From Dehalococcoidales bacterium (GTDB lineage Bacteria; Chloroflexota; Dehalococcoidia; Dehalococcoidales; UBA5760), in the NCBI GenBank assembly GCA_028710655.1, contig JAQTTS010000057.1, forward strand, positions 1-9,827: DNA of 9,827 bases. The letters run 5' to 3'. The position numbers and the translations under genes were made by a program. This document shows, one piece after another, positions 1 to 6,914 of the stretch. Under the pieces are notes generated by a model. It did not search any database. It was not told the DNA's origin and was given only the letters and a program-made list of their open reading frames with translations. How positions within the stretch are numbered: position 1 is the first letter of the stretch; each line of letters starts with the position of its first letter.

Positions 1-946
<946 letters not shown>

Positions 947-964
947 CTCCCGCTCCTTATACTA

Positions 965-1756
965 CTATTCATCGCCAGACATGGAAACAACCGGCTCGGT
1001 ATCCTCGGCAACTGCAACCTCTGCTACGCTTTCTCCATCTTGCTGCTCTTCCCGGGCCAGGAATTCAGCCCCTCCAGCCTTACCCGCCAGAACCGAGTCG
1101 GCGACCCGGCTGCAGGCAAGCTTAATGGCCTTAATAGCATCATCATTAGCCGGAATCGGATAGTCAATACCGGTAGGATCACAATTGGTATCGGCAACAG
1201 CCACCACCGGTATTCCAACCCGCTTAGCCTCATCTAAAGCCAGCCTCTCCTTGGTAACATCGACAATAAACAGCGCTGAGGGCAGCCTGGTCATCTCTTT
1301 GATACCACCTATCATACGATTGAGGCGCACCAATTCCTTACTCAGCTTCATGGCTTCCTTTTTAGGCAAACGTTCAAGCTCACCCTTGGCTTGCTGGTCT
1401 TCCAGGCGAACCAGATAGTCTATACGGCCCTGTATCGTGCAAAAATTGGTCAGTACTCCGCCGGGCCAGCGCTGGCTAATATAGTACATATTACATCGCT
1501 TAGCCTCTTCCTCTATCGCTTCCTGGGCCTGCTTCTTGGTACCGACAAACAGGATGGTACCACCGTCGGCTACCAGCTGCTCGATAAAACTACAGGCTTT
1601 CTCCAGCATAACAACCGTCTGCTCCAGATCGATGATATGAATACCATTACGCTTGGTGAAGATATATTTCTTCATGCGAGGATGCCAACGACTCGTCTGA
1701 TGACCGAAGTGCGCCCCGGCTTCCAAAAGCTGTTTGATTGTAACTGTACTAGACAA
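965..1756 (-). CDS. rpsB: 30S ribosomal protein S2
   Basis: S2 binds the small subunit near the head-body junction and is needed for S1 binding in many bacteria. The protein has 263 residues, a normal length. The first family signature spans residues 10-33 (LLEAGAHFGHQTSRWHPRMK...). The middle contains FVGTKKQAQEAIEEEA and RWPGGVLTNF. The second signature region is at about 159-212 (PSALFIVDV, ADTNCDPTGIDYPIPANDDA). The last 25 or so residues form an acidic, low-complexity tail (EEQQDGESVAEV...). The start is TTG at 1756, chosen because the conserved N-terminus begins immediately after it and a purine-rich GAGGGGGG stretch lies just upstream. It is the first gene of the rpsB-tsf-pyrH unit. 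S2 operons are often autoregulated through the leader, but I cannot identify a regulatory fold in the short leader here. Confidence 0.97.
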   Translation of the reverse strand: MSSTVTIKQLLEAGAHFGHQTSRWHPRMKKYIFTKRNGIHIIDLEQTVVMLEKACSFIEQLVADGGTILFVGTKKQAQEAIEEEAKRCNMYYISQRWPGGVLTNFCTIQGRIDYLVRLEDQQAKGELERLPKKEAMKLSKELVRLNRMIGGIKEMTRLPSALFIVDVTKERLALDEAKRVGIPVVAVADTNCDPTGIDYPIPANDDAIKAIKLACSRVADSVLAGKAGGAEFLAREEQQDGESVAEVAVAEDTEPVVSMSGDE

Positions 1757-1783
1757 ACTTACCCCCCTCTTGAACTGTTAAGT

Positions 1784-1813
1784 AGTATAACATAACTACT
1801 CGCTATACAGCAA
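1784..1813 (-). promoter_or_regulatory. Candidate promoter for rpsB-tsf-pyrH
   Basis: On the minus strand, TTGCTG (1808-1813) and TATACT (1784-1789) are separated by 18 bases. The -10 box matches the sigma-70 consensus at 5 of 6 positions and the -35 box at 3 of 6. Transcription would begin near 1777, about 20 bases before the rpsB TTG start. The position fits, but the weak -35 keeps confidence moderate. Confidence 0.45.
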
Positions 1814-1886
1814 CACGAGACTATGACAACCAAAACCAGGCACCTGCTGCTCCGGTAGAGTATATTTACCAGGCAGACAACCGGGC

Positions 1887-2267
1887 CTAACCACAGTTAA
1901 ACCCGATAAGCTTTATCCTGCTGTCTTCCTCCCTAAGCGTCCAGGTAGTCAGGCAGCTGCCCCAGGCATTGGTCGTAACCGTACCCTGGATCCTCCAGTT
2001 GCCGTTACCATCATAATCAGCAACCCACTGGCCAACCGGCCTTGCCGGACTTATTTTGGTCGGTGTCTCGGCACCTTGTCCTTCAACCGCCTCCTGGTAG
2101 TAGTCGTCGATATACGGTATGCCGGCAATCTGAATGATAGCAATCGCCTGTTGAGTGCTCAAAGCAGCAGGCGATACTAATGTATTGATCAGACCACAAC
2201 CCAGGAGCGGAACAACCAGCACAACAGCAAGTCCACTTAGCAAAAGCGATTTGGCTCTGTTTCCCAT
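1887..2267 (-). CDS. Predicted small lipoprotein, function unknown
   Basis: This is a 126-residue protein of unrecognised family. The N-terminus is a typical lipoprotein signal: basic MGNRAKS, a hydrophobic stretch at about residues 8-22, and a lipobox LLGC with the lipidated cysteine at position 24. The mature protein would be about 100 residues, anchored to the outer face of the cytoplasmic membrane. After a short polar linker (about residues 60-80), the C-terminal part (VADYDGNGNWRIQGTV... TTWTLREEDSRIKLIGFNCG) looks like a small beta-rich domain. Cys105 and Cys125 could form a disulfide outside the cell. The ATG start has a good AGGTGG ribosome-binding site six bases upstream, and a strong promoter lies at 2309-2337. 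The gene stands alone and diverges from the Nudix gene. The lipoprotein call is well supported; any role is unknown. Confidence 0.82.
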   Translation of the reverse strand: MGNRAKSLLLSGLAVVLVVPLLGCGLINTLVSPAALSTQQAIAIIQIAGIPYIDDYYQEAVEGQGAETPTKISPARPVGQWVADYDGNGNWRIQGTVTTNAWGSCLTTWTLREEDSRIKLIGFNCG

Positions 2268-2308
2268 TTCAGTCCACCTTTCTCTACTTTATTAACTCGG
2301 TAATGGAT

Positions 2309-2337
2309 ACTTTAAGTACCGGAGCCGCTTTTGTCAA
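2309..2337 (-). promoter_or_regulatory. Promoter for the lipoprotein gene
   Basis: A perfect -35 TTGACA (2332-2337) on the minus strand is followed after 17 bases by TAAAGT (2309-2314), which matches the -10 consensus at 4 of 6 positions. The predicted start near 2302 leaves a leader of about 35 bases that contains the AGGTGG ribosome-binding site. Spacing and position are standard for sigma-70-type promoters. Confidence 0.6.
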
Positions 2338-2380
2338 GCATGTCTGGCACCACCGATATGACACCGGGCTCAGGGCTGGA

Positions 2381-2403
2381 TGGTACCTTCGGCAGGTATA
2401 CCA
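2381..2403. repeat. Imperfect inverted repeat in the lipoprotein/Nudix divergent region
   Basis: TGGTACCT (2381-2388) can pair with AGGTATACCA (2394-2403) across a five-base loop, with a two-base bulge. The right arm contains the perfect 8-base palindrome GGTATACC. No T-run follows on either strand, so it is not an intrinsic terminator. It lies just upstream of the candidate Nudix -10 box and could be an operator; that role is inference. Confidence 0.35.
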
Positions 2404-2417
2404 CAGGCGAGATAATA

Positions 2418-2423
2418 TATAAT
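2418..2423 (+). promoter_or_regulatory. Candidate -10 box for the Nudix gene
   Basis: There is an exact TATAAT on the plus strand in an A/T-rich stretch. The expected -35 location (about 2395-2400) holds GGTATA, which does not resemble the consensus and falls inside the palindrome described above. If used, the leader would be about 90 bases and an activator might be needed. Confidence is low without a -35. Confidence 0.3.
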
Positions 2424-2520
2424 ATGGGGAAGGAATGGAAAATACCGGACCGGCCGCCACCTCGGAAGGGATCTTATACTTGCTATTGTCATATTATCGA
2501 TTAAAGAGAGGTAACGTATC

Positions 2521-3075
2521 TTGTTAATAAGAAAAAAAGAAACGGTCGCCCAGGGGAAATATATAAACTTTGTCTGGAAACACTTTATTACCAGGTCAGG
2601 TAAAGAAGCGGTATGGGAACTAGTGGAAAGGAAAAACACGTTCAACTGTGGTGCGGTTGCCGTCGTCGCCATTACCCGGAATAAAGAGCTAATTCTGGAA
2701 AGACACTGGAGGTACGCAATAGAGTCTTTTGTTATTCAACTACCAGCGGGGTTGACCGACCGGGCGGAAGAAAGTGAAGAGGATGCCGCAAGACGCGAGC
2801 TCCTGGAGGAGACAGGCTATCTGGCAAAGGAGCTTATCCCGATTAAGGTAACACCCGAATGCTCGGTTCTGACACCGAGCCGGGTCAGTCATTTTCTGGC
2901 ACCGGACGTTGAATATGTCGGAAGCGAGAACCCCGATGATGCTGAGATAATTGAGGTTCTTAAAATACCCATTGCAGGGTTGCCGGATTTTCTGATTAAC
3001 CTACCACCAGACACTACCCTGGACCTTAGAGTCCCCGGTATAATCTGGATTATAGAGAAAATGGGGTTAATCTGA
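2521..3075 (+). CDS. Nudix hydrolase, ADP-ribose pyrophosphatase-like
   Basis: This 184-residue cytoplasmic enzyme is likely to hydrolyse ADP-ribose or a similar nucleoside diphosphate derivative to AMP plus a phosphosugar. The layout matches the ADP-ribose pyrophosphatase group. The N-terminal beta segment (residues 1-40) includes KEAVWELVERKN, which precedes the core strand GAVAVVAIT. Next come RHWRYAIESFVIQLPAG and then the Nudix box at about residues 77-100, ending RRELLEETGY, which supplies the metal-binding glutamates. The loop of the Nudix box is one residue longer than the 23-residue consensus. The start is TTG at 2521, preceded by AGAGAGG (2505-2511) nine bases upstream; no in-frame ATG lies near the beginning. 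The gene appears monocistronic and I see no clear terminator after it. Exact substrate cannot be assigned from sequence. Confidence 0.9.
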   Translation: MLIRKKETVAQGKYINFVWKHFITRSGKEAVWELVERKNTFNCGAVAVVAITRNKELILERHWRYAIESFVIQLPAGLTDRAEESEEDAARRELLEETGYLAKELIPIKVTPECSVLTPSRVSHFLAPDVEYVGSENPDDAEIIEVLKIPIAGLPDFLINLPPDTTLDLRVPGIIWIIEKMGLI

Positions 3076-3180
3076 AAAATAGGTTCGGGGTAATTGGACA
3101 TTTCTACACTGTTTTTCCCTTCCGCCAATAGAACACCTATGATGTTATGATAATGTTAAGAATTACTAGCACCATAGAAT

Positions 3181-3894
3181 TCAAGGACCATTTACATCTC
3201 CGTCACCAGACCCTGAAACTCTTCTGAGCAGAGTGTCAAAGGCTTCAAACCATTTTGTCTTCACTTCGTCTGTCCAGTTAGGATCAAAAGTAGGGAACTT
3301 CGAAAGCAATATTTTGTCCAGTGACTCTTGAGTTGGTATTTTCGGATCATTTTTTGGAACTAATGAATCCGTCTTAGTTCTGACGACCCCTTTGGAACTA
3401 GTTCTTCTAATTCCCATGTTAGTAGTCCTGACCCTGGATTTCTTTACTATGAAAGGTGATAACGGTATTTCGGCATCAATGGCCAGTCCAATAAAGAACT
3501 TGATGCATTTTCGACTGACATCCGGGGTTATCTGATAGGTATCATGTAGCAGTTCCTCAATTTGAGAATAGGTTGCCGTCTGGAGATCAAGTGAGCTGTT
3601 AAATATAAAGGCAAAGGCTTCGGTGGCCATCTGTCTTAAAACTTCAGTCCGCTGAATATCTCGGGCCAACACCAGCTGTTTCAGGCGGTTGGTCGACACA
3701 CTATTACCATCAACCAGACCCAAGAAGCGCAACGCAACCACAAGCTGACTACCGCTACTACCTGACCATCGGTCTCCCCAGTAGCTCCGGTCAATCCGGG
3801 CAGGTATCCCCTGCTGTAAGCTATCGAGAAAGTTCCGGAAAGTCCGGTAAGAAACATAGGGCGGCAGACGTTTTCTCAGACTATCGGTATTCAT
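3181..3894 (-). CDS. DUF5343-like protein, possible winged-helix domain
   Basis: This 237-residue protein resembles the DUF5343 family as I remember it; no search was run. Residues 10-62 (PPYVSYRTFRNFLDSLQQGIP, then SQLVVALRFLGLVD) are the recognisable N-terminal part. Their helix-helix-helix-strand pattern suggests a winged-helix fold, which is inference. Residues 85-145 are predicted helical. Residues 150-185 are basic and Ser/Thr-rich (KKSRVRTTNMGIRRTSSKG), probably a flexible linker. The C-terminal segment at 190-225 (SLDKILLSKFPTFDPNW, then KWFEAFDTLLRR) looks like a separate short helical module. The protein has no signal peptide or membrane segment. The ATG at 3894 lies only about 11 bases from the predicted transcription start and has no Shine-Dalgarno sequence. 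The gene is alone on its strand and diverges from the ftsAZ unit. Function is unknown; a DNA-binding role is possible. Confidence 0.78.
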   Translation of the reverse strand: MNTDSLRKRLPPYVSYRTFRNFLDSLQQGIPARIDRSYWGDRWSGSSGSQLVVALRFLGLVDGNSVSTNRLKQLVLARDIQRTEVLRQMATEAFAFIFNSSLDLQTATYSQIEELLHDTYQITPDVSRKCIKFFIGLAIDAEIPLSPFIVKKSRVRTTNMGIRRTSSKGVVRTKTDSLVPKNDPKIPTQESLDKILLSKFPTFDPNWTDEVKTKWFEAFDTLLRRVSGSGDGDVNGP

Positions 3895-3911
3895 GTGCGT
3901 AAGGTTTGCTC

Positions 3912-3940
3912 ATTATATATCGGACATAAAAACTTTGCAA
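3912..3940 (-). promoter_or_regulatory. Promoter for the DUF5343-like gene
   Basis: On the minus strand, TTGCAA (3935-3940) and a perfect TATAAT (3912-3917) are separated by exactly 17 bases. The predicted transcription start is near 3905, which leaves only about 11 bases before the ATG at 3894. The CGGACA element at 3921-3926 lies within the spacer of this promoter. Confidence 0.6.
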
Positions 3941-4046
3941 CAGGACAGGATTGAGCTACTGGTAACGGACAGATTATTCTGACGGTATATCATTCAGAAA
4001 GAACATGGACAAAAAAGGATTAAAAAAATATTAAGGAGGACAATAT

Positions 4047-4076
4047 TTGACGGATGATTTTGGCATAAAATATGAT
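4047..4076 (+). promoter_or_regulatory. Promoter for the 73-aa ORF-ftsA-ftsZ unit
   Basis: TTGACG (4047-4052) and TATGAT (4071-4076) each match the sigma-70 consensus at 5 of 6 positions and are 18 bases apart. Transcription would start near 4083, just at a CTGTCCG motif, about 38 bases before the ATG at 4121. This is the best plus-strand promoter upstream of ftsA. Confidence 0.6.
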
Positions 4077-4120
4077 TTATAACTGTCCGACCAAATTCCG
4101 AAGGAGAGAGGAGATTAGTA

Positions 4121-4342
4121 ATGACGACTATTGAGTACCAAAAAATAATGACGGAAATCGTCTACATTAACTTGCCTGGTCCAGAAGAACCTACACCAGG
4201 AATGGCAGGCGGGGAATTGCTTCACGGCTTTCTCGCCGAGCTCTACCGCGCGTCAAGTCCGGAAGTAAAGACCTACGTGGACAGTGCATGCCACAAATGG
4301 AACATCCACTATCGGGAAGATTACCGGGAAAAGGTAAGGTAA
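4121..4342 (+). CDS. Small protein of unknown function, first gene of the ftsAZ unit
   Basis: This is a 73-residue ORF that I do not recognise. It has a strong GAGGAG ribosome-binding site six to seven bases before its ATG and a good promoter upstream, which supports real translation. The protein begins MTTIEYQKIMTEIVYINLPG. It then has a proline/glycine-rich stretch (about residues 19-31, PGPEEPTPGMAGG), followed by a likely amphipathic helix (ELLHGFLAELYRASSPEVKTYVDSA). The C-terminus is charged (HKWNIHYREDYREKVR). There is no signal peptide, transmembrane segment or cysteine pair. The gene ends 88 bases before ftsA and reads in the same direction, so cotranscription is likely. A division-related role is only guilt by association. 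An internal ATG at 4148 would give a shorter product but has no good ribosome-binding site. The stop codon lies within a 14-base tandem duplication. Confidence 0.65.
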   Translation: MTTIEYQKIMTEIVYINLPGPEEPTPGMAGGELLHGFLAELYRASSPEVKTYVDSACHKWNIHYREDYREKVR

Positions 4343-4360
4343 TAACGGTAAGGTAATAAC
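4333..4360 (+). repeat. 14-bp perfect tandem duplication over a stop codon
   Basis: GGTAAGGTAATAAC occurs twice in direct succession (4333-4346 and 4347-4360). The first copy contains the last codons and the TAA stop (4340-4342) of the 73-residue ORF. The second copy places the same TAA in another reading frame. Confidence 0.95.
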
Positions 4361-4430
4361 TAAAATTAACGATATATAGTGATAGGACAGCATTAAGTTT
4401 TCTAAGGTTTTCACAATCAGGAGGAAACAG

Positions 4431-5630
4431 ATGAAACGAAGACATTTTGGCGCAATAGACGTAGGCACGACCAAGGTATGCAGCATTATTGCTGATAGCA
4501 GTGATGGCGAATTACGTATTCTGGGGGTTGGAATTGCTCCGACTATGGGGCTACAAAAAGGACTGGTAGTTAACATTAATGAAGCTAGAGAATCAATCCG
4601 ACGCTCGGTAAGGAAAGCCGAACAGACCGCAGGCTACCGGATGGAGTCAGCTTGCATCGGGGTTACTGGACAACATGTTAGCTCATTAAACAATCGAGGG
4701 GTGGTAGCAATTACCCACAATGATCAGGTGGTACGTCAGGAAGACCTTCAACGCGTGCTTCAGGTGGCTCGAACCGTCAAAGTACCCAATGATTCCAAAT
4801 TGCTCCATATTATTCCCCGCAACTATGCTATTGATGATCAGGATGGAATCAAGAATCCAGTTGGTATGCATGGCTTTCGGCTGGATGTCGAGACACATAT
4901 CATTACGGCGGCAGCAACATCTATTCAGAACCTAACCCAATGCATTCATAGTCTCGGTATTGAGATTGATGACCTGATTCTGGAAGCACTGGCCAGCGGT
5001 GAGGCTGTCCTTGCTCCCGAGGAAAGAGAATGCGGGGTTATTCTAGCAGATATCGGCGGGGGTACAACCGACGTTGCTGTTTTTAAGGATAACAGTGTCT
5101 TCTATACTTCTGTTATTCCGGTGGCTGGCTATCAGATTACACGTGATATTTCTATTGGACTGAAGCTTCCTTTTGAAGTTGCTGAGGAGATGAAGATAAA
5201 GTACGGTAATGTCATGCCAATCGTTGACGAGGCTAACGCTAGTAAGGCATTGACCCAGAACGGGCAAAACGTTTCCCATCGCGAGCTCTGTGACATCATT
5301 CGCTTGCGTGTTGAAGAACTGCTTAGACTCATTATGCTAGCGTTATCCAACGCCGAAACAGCAAAACTTGTGTCATCCGGGATAGTACTTACTGGCGGCA
5401 GTGCTAATTTACCCGGTATCAGTGAGCTCGCCACCCAGGTAACAAAGCTTCCAGTCAGAGTGGGGATACCACATAACCTATATAGTATCTCTGAAAGCCT
5501 AGGTAACCCAGCTTACGCTACCAGTGTCGGCCTCTTGTTGTGGAAACTGAGGAACGAGGACACGACCAACCTCCCGGAAATGGCAGGCTTTCGTAACTTC
5601 GTTTCCCATGTGTCCCGGATCTTTCGATAA
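4431..5630 (+). CDS. ftsA: Cell division protein FtsA
   Basis: FtsA is the actin-like ATPase that tethers FtsZ filaments to the cytoplasmic membrane and recruits later divisome proteins. The protein has 399 residues, a normal length. The actin-fold signatures are present: phosphate-1 loop GAIDVGTTKV (residues 7-16), phosphate-2 loop ADIGGGTTDVAVF (206-218), and the adenosine motif GIVLTGGSANLPG (317-329). The FtsA-specific 1C (SHS2) subdomain fits about residues 85-165, with VVNINEARESIRRSV just before it. The last residues, AGFRNFVSHVSRIFR, form a basic amphipathic helix suited to membrane binding, so the anchor is retained. The ATG has an AGGAGG ribosome-binding site shortly upstream. ftsZ follows 42 bases downstream on the same strand. 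No mur, fts or mra genes flank the pair within this window. Confidence 0.96.
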   Translation: MKRRHFGAIDVGTTKVCSIIADSSDGELRILGVGIAPTMGLQKGLVVNINEARESIRRSVRKAEQTAGYRMESACIGVTGQHVSSLNNRGVVAITHNDQVVRQEDLQRVLQVARTVKVPNDSKLLHIIPRNYAIDDQDGIKNPVGMHGFRLDVETHIITAAATSIQNLTQCIHSLGIEIDDLILEALASGEAVLAPEERECGVILADIGGGTTDVAVFKDNSVFYTSVIPVAGYQITRDISIGLKLPFEVAEEMKIKYGNVMPIVDEANASKALTQNGQNVSHRELCDIIRLRVEELLRLIMLALSNAETAKLVSSGIVLTGGSANLPGISELATQVTKLPVRVGIPHNLYSISESLGNPAYATSVGLLLWKLRNEDTTNLPEMAGFRNFVSHVSRIFR

Positions 5631-5648
5631 GTAATGTCTAAGTAATGT
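5628..5648 (+). repeat. Short tandem duplication over the ftsA stop codon
   Basis: TAAGTAATGT is repeated with an 11-base period (5628-5637 and 5639-5648). The first TAA is the ftsA stop codon; the second falls in a different frame. Confidence 0.9.
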
Positions 5649-5672
5649 TTTGAATCAGGTTAGGAGGAAAAA

Positions 5673-6752
5673 ATGGCAAAAACAAGCTATGTACCAAGCC
5701 CAGCCAAGATTAAGGTTATCGGGACTGGCGGTGGAGGCTGTAATTCAATTACTAGGATGGTCCGCGAGCAGATTGCTGGTGTAGATTTTATCGCTATGAA
5801 TACCGATGCCCAGCACCTAGTGATCACTGAGGCACCAGTGCGTATTCAACTCGGTGAGAAACTGACTCGATGTCTTGGTGCTGGTGGTGACCATAACGTT
5901 GGCCGTCGGGCTGCCGAAGAGAGTCGAGATGAAATCAAAGAGGCCATCGGTCAGGCGGATATGGTGTTCATCACCGCCGGTATGGGAGGAGGTACTGGTA
6001 CTGGCTCCGCCCCGGTAATCGCCGAGATAGCCAAGAAAAGTGGAGCACTTACTATCGCAGTCGTCACCAAGCCCTTTAACTTTGAGGGTGTCCGTCGTGC
6101 CCAGGTTGCGGAAGAAGGTATCAAGAATATGATTGATAAAGTCGATACCCTAATCATTATCCCTAATAACCGACTCTACGATCTGTGCGACCAAAAAATG
6201 AGTGTCGACGGCGCCTTCCGACTCGCTGATGAGATACTTTTCCACGGAGTTCGGGCAATTGCTGAGGTTATTACCGTACCCGGTCTAATTAACCTTGACT
6301 TTGCTGACGTCAGGACTGTAATGAAGGATGCCGGTCCAGCCTGGATGTCAATCGGTCAAGGTACGGGCAATAACCGGGCTGTCGAGGCAGCTAAAGAGGC
6401 ACTGAATAGCCCTCTGTTAGATGTTTCTGTGGAAGGAGCCAAGGGCGTACTGTTCAATATAACCGGAAGTAGCGGTCTTACTCTGGCTGAGGTCAATGCT
6501 GCCGCCGAGGTCATTCGCCAGGCGGTCGATCCTGATGCAAACATTATCTTTGGGGTTACCCTTAATCCAAATATGGGTAGCGAAGTTCGGCTGACCCTAA
6601 TTGCCACCGGATTCGCTACCAGAGAAGCCCTTGCTGGTATTGCTAAGGAAAAGGAGATTACCCGACTTCTCAAAGGGCTTAAGGCCGAGGAGCTCGAAGT
6701 TCCTTCCTTCATGCGCTATCGCAGTGGTTACTCCCGAAGCAATAATAGCTAG
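5673..6752 (+). CDS. ftsZ: Cell division protein FtsZ
   Basis: FtsZ is the tubulin-like GTPase that forms the division ring. At 359 residues it is on the short side. The glycine-rich loop [13 protein letters not shown] (residues 17-29), NTDAQ (43-47), the tubulin signature GGGTGTG (105-111) and the T7 loop NLDFADV (207-213) are visible. In the T7 loop, N207, D209 and D212 supply the catalytic residues to the neighbouring subunit. The globular core ends near ATGF (311-314). The linker is only about 25 residues, then EVPSFMRYR (342-350) matches the conserved C-terminal peptide that binds FtsA and other partners. A nine-residue Ser/Asn/Arg tail follows. The ATG at 5673 is preceded by AGGAGG five bases upstream. 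It is cotranscribed with ftsA, and a hairpin plus T-run terminator follows. The motifs needed for GTPase activity and polymerisation appear intact. Confidence 0.97.
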   Translation: MAKTSYVPSPAKIKVIGTGGGGCNSITRMVREQIAGVDFIAMNTDAQHLVITEAPVRIQLGEKLTRCLGAGGDHNVGRRAAEESRDEIKEAIGQADMVFITAGMGGGTGTGSAPVIAEIAKKSGALTIAVVTKPFNFEGVRRAQVAEEGIKNMIDKVDTLIIIPNNRLYDLCDQKMSVDGAFRLADEILFHGVRAIAEVITVPGLINLDFADVRTVMKDAGPAWMSIGQGTGNNRAVEAAKEALNSPLLDVSVEGAKGVLFNITGSSGLTLAEVNAAAEVIRQAVDPDANIIFGVTLNPNMGSEVRLTLIATGFATREALAGIAKEKEITRLLKGLKAEELEVPSFMRYRSGYSRSNNS

Positions 6753-6835
6753 CCTTGCCACGACTTGTATATGTAATACGTTGAGAAACTAGGCCGGAGC
6801 TTGTGACGCATTCTGTTGCAGAGAACTAGCGATAT

Positions 6836-6872
6836 CACATGTATGCTCAAGTGCTGCATCGCGTGTGTTTTT
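6836..6872 (+). terminator. Candidate intrinsic terminator after ftsZ
   Basis: CACATGTATGC (6836-6846) pairs with GCATCGCGTGTG (6856-6867) in an 11-pair stem with two G-U pairs and one bulged C, a nine-base loop, and TTTTT (6868-6872) directly after. It lies 83 bases past the ftsZ stop. The T-run follows the hairpin only on the plus strand, so it would terminate the ftsAZ unit and not the tRNA transcript. Confidence 0.55.
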
Positions 6873-6914
6873 GTGCGGATTTTCGGGTAAAGCAGTTACT
6901 CTATCCAGGCGTGA

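Noticed and set aside
1830..1880. Possible terminator between the lipoprotein gene and rpsB
   Set aside because: ACCAGGCA appears twice as a direct repeat, but I could not build a convincing GC stem followed by a T-run on the minus strand.
3085..3130. Stretch GGACATTTCTACACTG after the Nudix gene, reminiscent of insertion-sequence ends
   Set aside because: No matching inverted end, transposase remnant or target duplication is visible on the other side of the DUF5343-like gene, so a mobile element is not supported.
4072..4133. 20-codon frame from ATG 4072 overlapping the start of the 73-residue ORF
   Set aside because: It has no ribosome-binding site and lies mostly in the promoter and leader; the peptide is unremarkable.
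4352..4380. Possible internal promoter before ftsA (TATAGT at 4375-4380)
   Set aside because: The -10 is good, but the sequence 17 bases upstream (AGGTAA, part of the tandem repeat) does not resemble a -35 box.
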